From the NCBI RefSeq assembly GCF_014646295.1, contig NZ_BMNE01000003.1:677965-741964 (forward strand): DNA of 64,000 nucleotides, read 5' to 3'. Positions 18,135-27,261 of this stretch are shown in pieces (the stretch's first letter is position 1; each line of letters begins with the position of its first letter). The stretch comes from Nocardia rhizosphaerihabitans (lineage in GTDB: Bacteria > Actinomycetota > Actinomycetes > Mycobacteriales > Mycobacteriaceae). The notes beneath the pieces were generated by a model. The model did not search any database. It was not told the DNA's origin and worked only from the letters and a program-made list of their open reading frames with translations. Made by a program: the position numbers and the translations under genes.

Positions 18135-18470
18135 CTCAGCATTGAATCATGTTGCCGCACAATCGATTACGAAACGGCGACACCGCGGGATCCGGCGGCC
18201 CGGATCGCGTTACATGAGAGTTTGCTGAGACTTCGCGGAGAGGATGGTGTGCGTCATCACATCGCTGCTAGTTTGCTACTGGCGAGTACCGAGGGTCTCG
18301 CGGAAGGACAGCGGTGTCCGTCCATACCTAGGAGAAAGCTCATTCTTCACAGGCGTGTGCTTCGACTCAGGCGTGCCTGCTTCAGGAGATCGTGGTGTAT
18401 GTCGATAGATGTGTGAATCTCGCACCTCGAACATCGAGGGTGGCCAGGTAATGCCGAACCAACTCGCCAG
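18135..18470. other. Intergenic interval without identified features
   Basis: 336 bp between two divergent small genes. It must contain both promoters, but I see no strong inverted repeat, RNA gene or convincing small open frame. Confidence 0.5.
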
Positions 18471-18974
18471 GTGAATCGGACGATGGTGCAGAGTTCCGGT
18501 TCGCGTGTGCCTCCGCAGTACGGTCCGTTTCTGTCACCGCAGGATCTGCTGCGCGCGATCAGTGGATCCGCCGAGTGCAATTGCCCGCTGAGTCAGTGGG
18601 CGGGCAAGCTCGGATCGTTGTATCGAGCGTGGCTCGGTGACCCGTCCGCCGCCACGATTCGCCATCAAGTCGCTGGGGTTGTCCACGAGATCGATGCGTG
18701 GATCGGCGCGCAGCTTCCACGGCCGCGGGCCGGGACGCCCCGGGGAACCGATTCGGTAGGCGGGGTGATCGCGCGGGTCGCCGAAGCCTCGGCCTGCGCC
18801 CATTGGGCCCTGCACCACATGGAGGATGCCGTCCAGCGCCACCGAGCCTGGGATCACCTCGCGGAGATGCGCGAGGGCTACGAGGATCTGGTGGTGCTGG
18901 CAATGAGTGGCTTGATCAGATTGCCCAAGTCCTGGCCCGGAATCAGCTGGCTGGCCGGCGCGACGGCGAAGTAG
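18471..18974 (+). CDS. DUF4254-type protein
   Basis: About 167 residues. The pattern PQDLLRAI near the N-terminus, then HEIDAWIGAQLP, a conserved middle (DSVGGVIARVAEASACAHWAL) and a tail containing AWDHLAEMREGYEDLV matches my recollection of a DUF4254 family repeated many times in Nocardia genomes. Function unknown. The start is uncertain between GTG 18471 and ATG 18483; neither has a clear ribosome site. The MFS gene starts 50 bp downstream in the same direction, so they may share a transcript. Confidence 0.65.
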   Translation: MNRTMVQSSGSRVPPQYGPFLSPQDLLRAISGSAECNCPLSQWAGKLGSLYRAWLGDPSAATIRHQVAGVVHEIDAWIGAQLPRPRAGTPRGTDSVGGVIARVAEASACAHWALHHMEDAVQRHRAWDHLAEMREGYEDLVVLAMSGLIRLPKSWPGISWLAGATAK

Positions 18975-19024
18975 CGCGCGAGACGCTTGACCTCGAGCAA
19001 AGTTGCGGTCGTAGCATCACCGCC

Positions 19025-20473
19025 ATGACGGGTACGGCGACGGCCATCAGCGGCACCTGGCGGGAGCTGTTGGGCCCGAAGTACCTCGCGGCGTCGACAG
19101 TGCTGGCCGGTGGCGTGGGACTGTACGCCACCAACGAATTTCTGACGATCAGCCTCCTGCCGAGCACCGTGGCCGAAATCGGCGGCCAGCGCCTCTACGC
19201 CTGGGTAACCACCGTGTACCTGGTCGCATCCGTCATTGCCTCCACCACGGTGAGCGCGACCCTGGCCCGTGTGGGGGCGCGCTGGTCGTATCTGGTGGGA
19301 CTGACCGCGTTCGGTCTCGGTACCTCGATGTGTGCGGTGGCACCGACGATGGAGTTCCTGTTGGCGGGACGGACCGTCCAGGGCGCGGCAGGCGGCCTGA
19401 TCGCGGGCCTGGGCTACTCGGTGATCAACTCGGCTCTTCCGCAGACCTTGTGGACGAAAGCCTCAGCGCTCGTCTCGGCGATGTGGGGAGTCGGCACGCT
19501 GCTGGGCCCAGCGGCCGGCGGTTTGTTCGCGCAAACCAGTTCGTGGCGCTGGGCTTTCGGCGCGCTGCTGATACTGACCGGAATCATCGCAGCGCTGGTG
19601 CCGTTCGCGCTGCCCGCACGCTCGAACGAGGTACCGCGGAAACCGGAGCGGATTCCGGTGTGGTCGCTTCTGCTGCTCGCATCAGCAGCGCTGGCGATCA
19701 GCGGCGCCGCACTCCCCCGTGATGTCGGCTGGACGGTGGCGCTGCTGGTCGTCGGGGCAGGCTTTGTCGGTGCGTTCATCGCCGTCGATCGCCGGGCGAC
19801 GGCAGCCGTGTTGCCACCTACCGCATTTCGGCCCGGCCCACTGAAGTGGGTCTACCTGACGCTCGGCATGCTCATGGCGGCCACCATGGTCGACATGTAT
19901 GTGCCCTACTTCGGTCAGCGGCTCGCGCATCTCGCGCCGGTGGCGGCGGGCTTCCTCGGAGTGGCGCTGGCCATCGGGTGGACGATGAGTGAAATCGTCA
20001 GTGCGTCGATGACAGGCCCGCGAGCGATCATGCGGATCGTCGCCATCGCACCACTGGTCATGGCGGTCGGCTTGATGTCGGCGGCGGTCAGCCAGGTCGA
20101 CAACGCCTCAGCAGGGGTCGTAGCCGGCTGGGTGCTGGCACTGCTGCTCACTGGTGCCGGCATCGGCATGGCGTGGCCGCACCTGCCGGCGTGGGCGATG
20201 GGCGGTGTCGATGACCCCGGCGAAGGTGGCCGGGCCGCCGCGGCGATCAACACCGTTCAACTGGTCTGTGGCGCCTTCGGCGCGGGCTTGGCCGGCGTGG
20301 TGGTGAACGCGACCGATGCCGGCGGAGCAACACCGGCACGATGGTTGTTCGCGACGTTCGCGGTACTGGCTGCGCTCGGCATGGTCGCGTCCACCAGGAG
20401 CGGCCGTCGGTCAGACGTAGATCTTGTCCACGTCGGCGGCGTACTTCTTCATGACCGCCGCCCGCTTGAGTGA
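19025..20473 (+). CDS. MFS multidrug-type exporter
   Basis: 482 residues, almost entirely hydrophobic membrane segments (12-14 predicted by eye). An early MFS loop is recognisable (ARVGARWSYLVG), as is GRTVQGAAGGLIAGLGYSVI, typical of the DHA2/QacA-like drug:proton antiporters. The start at ATG 19025 (MTGTATAISGTWRELLGPKY) fits a short cytoplasmic N-terminus; the longer upstream frame runs through the preceding gene. Its 3' end overlaps the 3' end of the convergent fadD15-like gene by 63 bp. It may export a peptide from this region, but no direct evidence shows that. Confidence 0.85.
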   Translation: MTGTATAISGTWRELLGPKYLAASTVLAGGVGLYATNEFLTISLLPSTVAEIGGQRLYAWVTTVYLVASVIASTTVSATLARVGARWSYLVGLTAFGLGTSMCAVAPTMEFLLAGRTVQGAAGGLIAGLGYSVINSALPQTLWTKASALVSAMWGVGTLLGPAAGGLFAQTSSWRWAFGALLILTGIIAALVPFALPARSNEVPRKPERIPVWSLLLLASAALAISGAALPRDVGWTVALLVVGAGFVGAFIAVDRRATAAVLPPTAFRPGPLKWVYLTLGMLMAATMVDMYVPYFGQRLAHLAPVAAGFLGVALAIGWTMSEIVSASMTGPRAIMRIVAIAPLVMAVGLMSAAVSQVDNASAGVVAGWVLALLLTGAGIGMAWPHLPAWAMGGVDDPGEGGRAAAAINTVQLVCGAFGAGLAGVVVNATDAGGATPARWLFATFAVLAALGMVASTRSGRRSDVDLVHVGGVLLHDRRPLE

Positions 20474-22204
20474 CATCTTCGGGGTCAGTTCGCCTGTCGC
20501 CTCGGACCAGTCCGCGGACAGGATGCGGATCTTCTTGATGGCCTCGGCGCGGGAGACGAGTGTGTTGGTGTCGGCGACCGCGGCGTCGATCTCCGCGACG
20601 AGGTCGGGGTTCTCGACGAGTTTCTCGAGCGGGGTGTCGGCGGGCAGGTTGTGGAGTTGCTTCCATCCGGGGAGGGCCTCGGGGTCGAGGGTGATCAGGG
20701 CGCCGATGAAGGGGCGGCCGTCGCCGACCACCATCGCCTGGCCGATCAGGGGGTGCGCGCGCAGCGAGTCCTCGAGCAAGCCGGGTGAGACGTTCTTGCC
20801 GCCCGCGGTGACGAGGATTTCCTTCTTGCGGCCGGTGATGGTGAGGTAGCCGTCGCGGTCGATGGCGCCGAGGTCGCCGGTGCGGAACCAGCCGTCGGTG
20901 AAGGCGTCCGCGGTGGCGTCGGGGTTTCCCCAGTACTGGTGGAACACGACGGGGCCGCGGAGCAGGAGTTCGCCGTCGTCGGCGATGGTGATGCTGTGGC
21001 CTTCGGTCGGGCGTCCCACGGTGCCGACCCGGGTGTTCTTCGGGGTGTTCACGGTGATCGCGGCCGTGGTCTCGGTGAGACCGTAGCCCTCGTAGATGGG
21101 GATGCCGACGCCGCGGAAGAAGTGGCCCAGGCGTGCGCCGAGTGGTCCGCCACCGGACACCGCTGCCTCGCATTGTCCGCCGAGGGCCTGGCGCAGTTGG
21201 CGGTAGACGAGCTTGTCGAACAGGGTGTGTTCGATTGTGCGCAGGAGTCCGGGGCCCCCGTTGTCGAGTGACTCGCTCCAGGCGATGGCGGTCTCGGTGG
21301 CCCGGTCGAAGATCCTGCCTTTGCCTGCGGCGTGTGCCTTCTGTTTCGCGCCGTTGAAGACCTTTTCGAACACGCGCGGCACGGCGAGGATGAAGTTCGG
21401 GCGGAAGGCGCCGAACTGGTCGACGAGCGTGGACCAGTCGGAGCTGAACGCGACGACCACCTTGGCATCGAGTGCGGCCAGCGTGACCGCGCGGGCGAAG
21501 ACATGCGCGAGCGGCAGGAACATCAGGGTTTTGTTGCCGTCGGTGACGAACTCCTCCAGGGCGATGCGGTCGGACTTCGACTCGGCGTAGAGGTTCGCGT
21601 GCGAGAGCAGCACGCCCTTGGGTCGGCCGGTGGTGCCGGAGGTGTAGATCAGGGTCGCGGGCGCGGTGGCGTCGACCTGTGCGCGACGCGTGTGGACGGC
21701 GTGATCGTCCAGATGGGCGCCGCGGGCGGTGAGTTCGGCGATGACGTCCTTGTCGATCTGCAGGATTTCGCGTAGCTCGGGTAGCGCGTCGGTGTCGATC
21801 TCGTCGATGACTCTGCGGTGTTTGTCGCTGTCGACCACCAGCAGCTGTGTCGCGGAATCTTGCAGGATCCACTTGGCTTGCTCGGCGGCGGAGCTGTCGT
21901 AGATGGCGACGGTGCAGCCACCGGCGGCCCAGATGGCGTGGTCGAGCACGACCCACTCGTAGCGGGTGGGGGCCATGATGGCGATGCGGTCGCCGAGTTC
22001 GATGCCCGAGGCGAGGAGGCCTTTGGCCACCGCGGTGACGGTCTTCGCGAACTCGGCGGCGGTGATGTCGGCGAGATCGCCGCCGCCGGTCGCGACGTTG
22101 AACAGCACCGTGCCGGGCGAGTGCTCCGCGTGCCGGAACACGCTGTCGGAGTTGTTCGCGTGTTCCGGAACGGTGTAGGAAGCGGGGGCTTCGAACTCTC
22201 GCAT
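20411..22204 (-). CDS. fadD15: Long-chain acyl-CoA ligase, FadD15-like
   Basis: 597 residues. AMP-binding motif LIYTSGTTGRPKGVLLSHAN, then YEGYGLTETTAA, GWFRTGDLG and the C-terminal TGRKKEILVTAGGKNVSPG are those of class I adenylate-forming enzymes. Length and overall sequence fit mycobacterial FadD15, a CoA ligase for long-chain fatty acids; I see no FAAL-specific insertion. The downstream half of the operon led by the DUF3533 gene (36 bp gap), so it is probably under the same TetR control. It might provide an acyl group to NRPS-2, but that is speculative. Confidence 0.85.
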   Translation of the reverse strand: MREFEAPASYTVPEHANNSDSVFRHAEHSPGTVLFNVATGGGDLADITAAEFAKTVTAVAKGLLASGIELGDRIAIMAPTRYEWVVLDHAIWAAGGCTVAIYDSSAAEQAKWILQDSATQLLVVDSDKHRRVIDEIDTDALPELREILQIDKDVIAELTARGAHLDDHAVHTRRAQVDATAPATLIYTSGTTGRPKGVLLSHANLYAESKSDRIALEEFVTDGNKTLMFLPLAHVFARAVTLAALDAKVVVAFSSDWSTLVDQFGAFRPNFILAVPRVFEKVFNGAKQKAHAAGKGRIFDRATETAIAWSESLDNGGPGLLRTIEHTLFDKLVYRQLRQALGGQCEAAVSGGGPLGARLGHFFRGVGIPIYEGYGLTETTAAITVNTPKNTRVGTVGRPTEGHSITIADDGELLLRGPVVFHQYWGNPDATADAFTDGWFRTGDLGAIDRDGYLTITGRKKEILVTAGGKNVSPGLLEDSLRAHPLIGQAMVVGDGRPFIGALITLDPEALPGWKQLHNLPADTPLEKLVENPDLVAEIDAAVADTNTLVSRAEAIKKIRILSADWSEATGELTPKMSLKRAAVMKKYAADVDKIYV

Positions 22205-22240
22205 GAGTGCCCTTCCTGGGGTGATCGGTCGGTGCTGCCG

Positions 22241-23548
22241 CTACTGCGCGGTGGCCGGTTCCTGGCTGTGGTCGAGGCCGAGGCGATGCAGGCCGCGCAG
22301 GTCGTAGGTGTGGGTGGCGACAGCGCCGAGGACAAGTCCGATCGCCAGGCCGATGAGCGTCATCCAGAGGCCCTGACTCATGCCCGCTTCGAGGTGGCCG
22401 TCGAAGAACAGGATCGCGCGCACGGCGAGATAGATCTGGTGCATGGGTTCGAAGGCGGCCAGGTCGGCGATCCAGCGGGGCGTGGCCTCGAGCGGGATGG
22501 TGCCCGAGGACGACGGGATGCCGAGCACGACGAACACGATGAGGTTGATCATCAGGCCCGCGGTGCCGAAGGCGGCCATGACCGACAGGCCGGTGACGGC
22601 GATGGCGGTGATGGCCAGGGTGCCGTAGAAGAACAGCAGCAGCGGTCGCTCGATCGACATGTCGAGCAGGGCGCCGACGCCGAGGAACACGGCGGAGGCC
22701 AAGGGTGCGCTGATCGCGGCGATCCCCCACTTGATGAGCAGGGTGCGCCAGCGGCTGATCCGGGCCGGGGTGGTCGCCTTGTGCCATGGGCCGTATTCGG
22801 CGGGGATGAATCCGAGGGAGCCGTCGACGAGGGAGTTGATCATCATCGCGCCGCTGAACCCGACGATCAGCAGGACGAGGGTGTAGAAGAAGGCGGCCAG
22901 GCCCTGGCCGGTGCCTTCGGGCAGCGGGTGGTACGGGGTGACGACGACGTCGATGGGCTTGGTGAGCTGCAGTTGTGCCGCACCGCTGAGTGGGGTGGCG
23001 CCGATCGCGCCGTGTACCTGCTGGGAGAGCTGGGTGCCGACGGTGGTATTGACCTGGGTCATGGCCTGGTCGGCGATGGTGTGCATGATCTGGGCGGCGA
23101 GGGTGCCTGCGCGGGGGTTGGTCAGCACGGAGATGATCGGCTGTTCGACGTCGCCGGGGACGATCGAGGAGGCGCCGAGGATGGCGACGCGTTTGGTGAA
23201 GTCGCCGGGGATGACGATGGCGCCGTAGACCTCGCCGTTCTGCAGTTGGCGCTGGGCTTCGTTGATGCCGACGGTGCGCAGGTCGATCTTGTCGGCGGGG
23301 ATGTTCTCGTTGAGTGCGGTGGTGATCTGTTCGCCGAGGTTGGCGGGTTTGCCGGCGAGGGTGTCGCCGACGTCCTGGTTGACGACGGCGATCGGGAAGT
23401 CGTGCAGGTGCTTCTCGGGGTCGGCGGTGTAGCCGAGGTACATGGTTCCCAGGAGCGCGGCCAGCACGGTGACCAGCGTGATCGGCGCCAACCACTCGCG
23501 GATCGGCATGCTGCTCTGCGGGCGCGTCGGCGCGGTGTTGTCAGTCAT
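22241..23548 (-). CDS. DUF3533 / YhgE-Pip-like membrane protein
   Basis: 435 residues: one N-terminal membrane segment (TLVTVLAALLGTMYLGY), a large extracytoplasmic domain containing FPIAVVNQDVGD, then five or so C-terminal membrane segments. This is the layout of DUF3533 and YhgE/Pip proteins, related to ABC-2 permeases and type VII-linked or phage-infection proteins. Function unclear. A good sigma-type promoter sits directly in front (TTGACT 23586-23581, TACATT 23563-23558, 17-bp spacer), only 9 bases from the ATG, so the message should be nearly leaderless. Confidence 0.75.
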   Translation of the reverse strand: MTDNTAPTRPQSSMPIREWLAPITLVTVLAALLGTMYLGYTADPEKHLHDFPIAVVNQDVGDTLAGKPANLGEQITTALNENIPADKIDLRTVGINEAQRQLQNGEVYGAIVIPGDFTKRVAILGASSIVPGDVEQPIISVLTNPRAGTLAAQIMHTIADQAMTQVNTTVGTQLSQQVHGAIGATPLSGAAQLQLTKPIDVVVTPYHPLPEGTGQGLAAFFYTLVLLIVGFSGAMMINSLVDGSLGFIPAEYGPWHKATTPARISRWRTLLIKWGIAAISAPLASAVFLGVGALLDMSIERPLLLFFYGTLAITAIAVTGLSVMAAFGTAGLMINLIVFVVLGIPSSSGTIPLEATPRWIADLAAFEPMHQIYLAVRAILFFDGHLEAGMSQGLWMTLIGLAIGLVLGAVATHTYDLRGLHRLGLDHSQEPATAQ

Positions 23549-23559
23549 GGCAACGTCAA

Positions 23560-23576
23560 TGTAGTCACCGACTACA
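23560..23576. promoter_or_regulatory. Operator over the DUF3533-fadD15 promoter
   Basis: TGTAGTC-ACC-GACTACA, perfect seven-base arms, plus a further AGTAGTCA half-site at 23579-23586. It covers the -10 box and the spacer of the minus-strand promoter and lies 50 bp upstream of the divergent tetR gene, an arrangement typical of a TetR operator controlling both genes. Confidence 0.75.
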
Positions 23577-23625
23577 AAGTAGTCAATGCAAACATTCGCC
23601 GTGTGTCGGATATCCTGCTAGCACC

Positions 23626-24216
23626 ATGTCCCTGCACTCGCGCTACCACCACGGAGACCTCCGCGCCGCGTTGCTGCAGCACGCCGAGTCGGCGCTGCGC
23701 ACAGTCGGCGCGGACGGCCTGTCGCTGCGTCAGCTGGCACGCGACACCGGTGTCAGCCACGCGGCCCCCAGCAGGCACTTCCGCGACAAGCAGGCACTGC
23801 TCGACGCCCTGGCCGTCACCGGGCTGGAACGGCTCGGCGCGTGCTTCGAACAGGCAGTGACAGACGGGCCGATCACGGCGCGCCTGCAGACCGTCGCCCG
23901 CGCCTACCTGCGCTTCGCGGTCGACAATCCCGAGCTGCTCCCCCTGATGTTCGCGCGCAGGCACAGCTCGACCGACTCCGAGATCCAGGACGCCGCCGAC
24001 CGTGCCTTCGCCGTGCCGATCGCGCTGATCGCCGAAGGTCAAGCCGCCGGCGAGATCGTCCCCGGCGACCCGAAACGTCTCGGTGTGACCGCTTTGGCGG
24101 CCCTGCAGGGCTTGGCGACGTTCGTCGGTTCGGGCTACACCGCCGACTACGACTCCGAGGAACTGCTCGACGATCTGGTCAGGCACCTGACCCTGGGGCT
24201 ACTCCCCCGCCCCTGA
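23626..24216 (+). CDS. TetR-family regulator
   Basis: 196 residues. N-terminal HTH: SLRQLARDTGVSHAAPSRHF with the TetR YHHGDLRAALL opening; the C-terminal part looks like the WHG-type ligand domain (FARRHSS…GLATFVGSG). It is divergent from the DUF3533 operon with 77 bp and the operator at 23560-23576 between them, so it most likely represses that operon and itself. It ends 9 bp from the stop of the convergent ABC permease gene. Confidence 0.9.
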   Translation: MSLHSRYHHGDLRAALLQHAESALRTVGADGLSLRQLARDTGVSHAAPSRHFRDKQALLDALAVTGLERLGACFEQAVTDGPITARLQTVARAYLRFAVDNPELLPLMFARRHSSTDSEIQDAADRAFAVPIALIAEGQAAGEIVPGDPKRLGVTALAALQGLATFVGSGYTADYDSEELLDDLVRHLTLGLLPRP

Positions 24217-24225
24217 GCGCCGCTG

Positions 24226-25809
24226 TCAGTTGGCCACCACATCCCTGCGCCGGAATCCGTACGCGCCCGCGACGCACAGGGCGAGCGCTACCAGGGTGGT
24301 GATCAGCACCGGCGCCGGCGCGAATGCCACCGCGGGGACCAGGGGGATGTTGTCGAACGGTGAGATGCTCATCAGCCAGCTCGGGAACCTCAGCGTCGCG
24401 CCGAACATCAACACCACGAAGCAGAAACCAAGGGCGATCCACGCACCCGAGGTGGCCGCGGGCAGGAATCCGAAGAGCGCCATCGTGATTCCGCCGAGCA
24501 CCCACACCGCGGGCAGATAGGTCACCGATGCCCCGAGCAGGGGCAGCAGCTCGGACATGTCACCGGTGATCACGCCGTACATCAGTCCCATGCCGAGTCC
24601 ACCCAGCGCGAGCACCACCGCCGAACCCGCGAGCATGATGACGGTGTGCCCAGCCAGCCAGCGCAGCCGGGGCAGGCTCGTCGACAGCAGTGGTTCGATG
24701 CGCCCGGCAGCCTCTTCCGAGCGCGGACGCAGACCTGCGGAGATCGTGTACCCGGAACCGATCAATGCCAGCAAGCCCGCCGACATGGCGTAGAAGGCAT
24801 CGACCAGGCTGCCCATCTCCTGGCCGAGCAGTTCGCCCAGGTCGACGTCACCGAGCAGATCGCCCACATCGTCGCCGATCGAGCCGAATGCCAGACCCGC
24901 GAGCAGCATGCCGATCGACCAGCCGATCAGGGAACCGCGCTGCAGGCGCCAGGCCAGCCCGAACGCGCTGCGCATGGCGCTGCCCGCGCGGGCGGGGCCG
25001 GGTCGTGGCGGTAGTACACCGGCACCGAAGTCGCGGTGATCGAGCACTTGCCGCGCGGCCGCGGTCACCGCGACAGCGACGGCCGGCGACAACAGCACCG
25101 GCCACCAGGTCTCCCCGTCGTAGGGTCGCATCGCCTGGCCCCAGCCCAGCGGCGACAGCCACGACAGCACCCCGTTACCCACATCGCCGACCGCGCGCAG
25201 GACATAGGAAACCGCGATCGCCGCACCGGTGATGCCGTAGACAGCGCGGGTGCTTTCGGTGAGCTGGGCGGCCAGCAGCGCGATCGCCATGAACACCAGG
25301 CCCGCGCAGGTCGCGCCGACGCCGAGGGCGATGGATCCGGCGGTGGGCAGTCCGTAGGAGAGCAGGCTCAGTGCGATCGCGGCCCCGTAGAGCAGGTTGG
25401 CCAGGACGGTGAGCACGGCCGCGGCGGTGAAGGCGGCGTGCCTGCCGACGACGCCGGAACGAATGAGTTCGTCGCGGCCGGTTTCCTCGTTGGAGCGGGT
25501 GTGGCGGCCGATGAGGAACATGCTCATCAGTCCGGCCACGATCATGCCGAAGGCCGCGGACTGGAAGGCGACCTGGCCGCCGATGGTGTCGAGTACGCGC
25601 GGCGGGCCTGCCATGGCCACCATGGCGGCATTGCCCGCCATGCTGGCGGCGACCCGATCGAGGTCGGCCTGGGTCGGGTAGGCGATGTCGACGCCGACGG
25701 CTTGGGAGTAGTAGAGGAAGGTTCCGCCGAGGATCCAGCAGACCAGCGCGATCCGTTCGCGGCGCAGGAAGAAGCGGACGAGGGTGGTGGTGCCGGTCAG
25801 CGTTGTCAT
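24226..25809 (-). CDS. ABC-2 type exporter permease (antibiotic exporter family)
   Basis: 527 residues with about 12 membrane segments arranged as two similar halves, as in the actinobacterial 'polyketide antibiotic exporter' permeases. SNEETGRDELIRSGVVGR and RSEEAAGRIEPLLSTSLPR are the matching cytoplasmic elements of the two halves. The start codon overlaps the stop of the ATPase gene by 4 bp (ATGA), so translation is coupled. Probably exports a hydrophobic compound; the substrate is not shown. Confidence 0.85.
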   Translation of the reverse strand: MTTLTGTTTLVRFFLRRERIALVCWILGGTFLYYSQAVGVDIAYPTQADLDRVAASMAGNAAMVAMAGPPRVLDTIGGQVAFQSAAFGMIVAGLMSMFLIGRHTRSNEETGRDELIRSGVVGRHAAFTAAAVLTVLANLLYGAAIALSLLSYGLPTAGSIALGVGATCAGLVFMAIALLAAQLTESTRAVYGITGAAIAVSYVLRAVGDVGNGVLSWLSPLGWGQAMRPYDGETWWPVLLSPAVAVAVTAAARQVLDHRDFGAGVLPPRPGPARAGSAMRSAFGLAWRLQRGSLIGWSIGMLLAGLAFGSIGDDVGDLLGDVDLGELLGQEMGSLVDAFYAMSAGLLALIGSGYTISAGLRPRSEEAAGRIEPLLSTSLPRLRWLAGHTVIMLAGSAVVLALGGLGMGLMYGVITGDMSELLPLLGASVTYLPAVWVLGGITMALFGFLPAATSGAWIALGFCFVVLMFGATLRFPSWLMSISPFDNIPLVPAVAFAPAPVLITTLVALALCVAGAYGFRRRDVVAN

Positions 25810-26717
25810 GATTCCGGTACCCCGGAGGCGGCGAGTTCGTCGCCGTAGTGGCGCAGGAACAGTTCCTCGAGGGTGGGTGGTCGGCTGGTCAGTGTGCGGA
25901 TGCCGAAGCCGGTGAGATGGCTGATGGCCGGGTCGAGGTCGACGGTGTCGACCTGGAATCGGGCCCGGTTGCCTTCGACGACGAGATCGTGCACGCCCGG
26001 CAGGGCGTCGAGGCCGGTCGGTGGGCGGGTCGTCTCGCAGCTGATCGAGGTCCGGGTGAGGTGGCGCAGGTCGGCGAGGGTGCCGGATTCGATGGCTTTT
26101 CCGTGGCGGATGATGGTCACCCGGTCACACAGTGCCTCGACCTGGGCGAGGATGTGGCTCGACAGCAGGACGGTGCGGCCTTGCTCCTTGACCTCGTCGA
26201 TGCATTCCTGGAAGACCGCTTCCATGAGCGGGTCGAGCCCGGAGGTCGGTTCGTCGAGCATGAGCAGTTCGACATCGGAGGACAGTGCCGCTACCAGCGC
26301 CACCTTCTGCCGGTTGCCCTTGGAGTAGGTGCGGCCCTTCTTCGTCGGGTCCAGGTCGAATCGTTCGAGCAGTTCGGCGCGGCGTTTCTCGTCGAGGCCG
26401 CCGCGCAGGGTTCCCAACAGGTCGATGACCTCGCCGCCGCTGAGGTTGGGCCACAGGTTCACATCACCGGGGACGTAGGCCAGGCGCCGGTGCAGCTCGG
26501 CGGTCTGCGCCCACGGGTCGCCCCCGAGCAGGGTGGCGGTGCCGCTGTCGGCGCGCAGGAGTCCGAGCAGTACCCGGATGGTGGTCGATTTGCCCGCTCC
26601 GTTGGGTCCGAGGAAGCCGTGTACCTCGCCGGTGGCGACCTGGAGGTCGAGCCCGTCCAGTGCGCGCGTTCGTCCGAACGTTTTGACCAGGTTCGAGATC
26701 TCGATTGCCGCAGCCAT
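25806..26717 (-). CDS. ABC exporter ATPase, DrrA-like
   Basis: 303 residues. Walker A GPNGAGKST, signature YSKGNRQKVALV (the variant usual in this exporter family), Walker B LLMLDEPTSGLDP and the switch SSHILAQVEAL are all intact. The long C-terminal extension is typical of DrrA-type subunits. First gene of a two-gene operon with the permease. Together with the DrrC-like UvrA homologue at 42013-44397 it recalls the daunorubicin resistance set. Confidence 0.9.
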   Translation of the reverse strand: MAAAIEISNLVKTFGRTRALDGLDLQVATGEVHGFLGPNGAGKSTTIRVLLGLLRADSGTATLLGGDPWAQTAELHRRLAYVPGDVNLWPNLSGGEVIDLLGTLRGGLDEKRRAELLERFDLDPTKKGRTYSKGNRQKVALVAALSSDVELLMLDEPTSGLDPLMEAVFQECIDEVKEQGRTVLLSSHILAQVEALCDRVTIIRHGKAIESGTLADLRHLTRTSISCETTRPPTGLDALPGVHDLVVEGNRARFQVDTVDLDPAISHLTGFGIRTLTSRPPTLEELFLRHYGDELAASGVPES

Positions 26718-26787
26718 CCTGCCAGGGTAGTTCTCGCGGAGTGGGGGCTGCGGCGGATTGCGGTGCGTGCCTTGGCCTGCAGACGAA

Positions 26788-26814
26788 GCGCACCCCCGGA
26801 GCCCGGGGGTGCGC
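26788..26814. terminator. Hairpin terminator after the GlsB-type gene
   Basis: Perfect 12-bp GC stem (26788-26799 with 26803-26814) and three-base loop AGC, starting 17 bp past the stop of the minus-strand gene at 26832. No T-tract follows, which is common for actinobacterial terminators. It may insulate the ABC operon downstream. Confidence 0.7.
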
Positions 26815-26831
26815 GGTTGCGTCGGTGTGGT

Positions 26832-27116
26832 TCAGGCTACCGGCGGGTGTTTGCGGGCGCCGACCGATTCCGCGGCGAACAGCAACACGACCGCGGCGAC
26901 GACCGCGAGCAGGAAGCCCCAGAAGTTGAGTTCGGTGATCGATCCGACACCGATGAGGCTGGCGATGACCCCGGCGATGAGCGCGGCGGCCATGCCGATC
27001 ACCAACGTCATGCCCATGCTGATGTTTTCTTTGCCTGGCTTGAGCAGGCGTGCCAACACGCCGACCACGGCACCGATGATCAAGAACCCGCAGACCTGAA
27101 CAATCGCATTGAACAT
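26832..27116 (-). CDS. GlsB/YeaQ/YmgE-family (transglycosylase-associated) membrane protein
   Basis: 94 residues with three hydrophobic segments: FLIIGAVVGVLARLLKPG, a glycine-rich middle (GMAAALIAGVIASLIG) and FWGFLLAVVAAVVLLFA. This is the standard small stress-associated membrane protein pattern. The ATG at 27116 follows an excellent AGGAGG seven bases upstream, which rules out the longer open frame. Function in the family is poorly defined. Confidence 0.9.
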   Translation of the reverse strand: MFNAIVQVCGFLIIGAVVGVLARLLKPGKENISMGMTLVIGMAAALIAGVIASLIGVGSITELNFWGFLLAVVAAVVLLFAAESVGARKHPPVA

Positions 27117-27261
27117 CGCTGGAACCTCCTGTGCTGGCGAACCCGATTCCGATCGATCATTTCCCTCCGTCGGGCGTCGGTGCCAGCCCGGGCGGCTTCG
27201 TGTGGCCCAACCGTGTCCACACCGACGCCGCATCACAACATCGCGCGCAGGGTGGTGTCCG

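Noticed and set aside
20247..23495. A 1082-codon minus-strand open frame across the fadD15 and DUF3533 genes
   Set aside because: Composition is dominated by Arg, His, Pro and Gly with no family similarity; it is a GC-driven shadow of two well-recognised genes in another frame.
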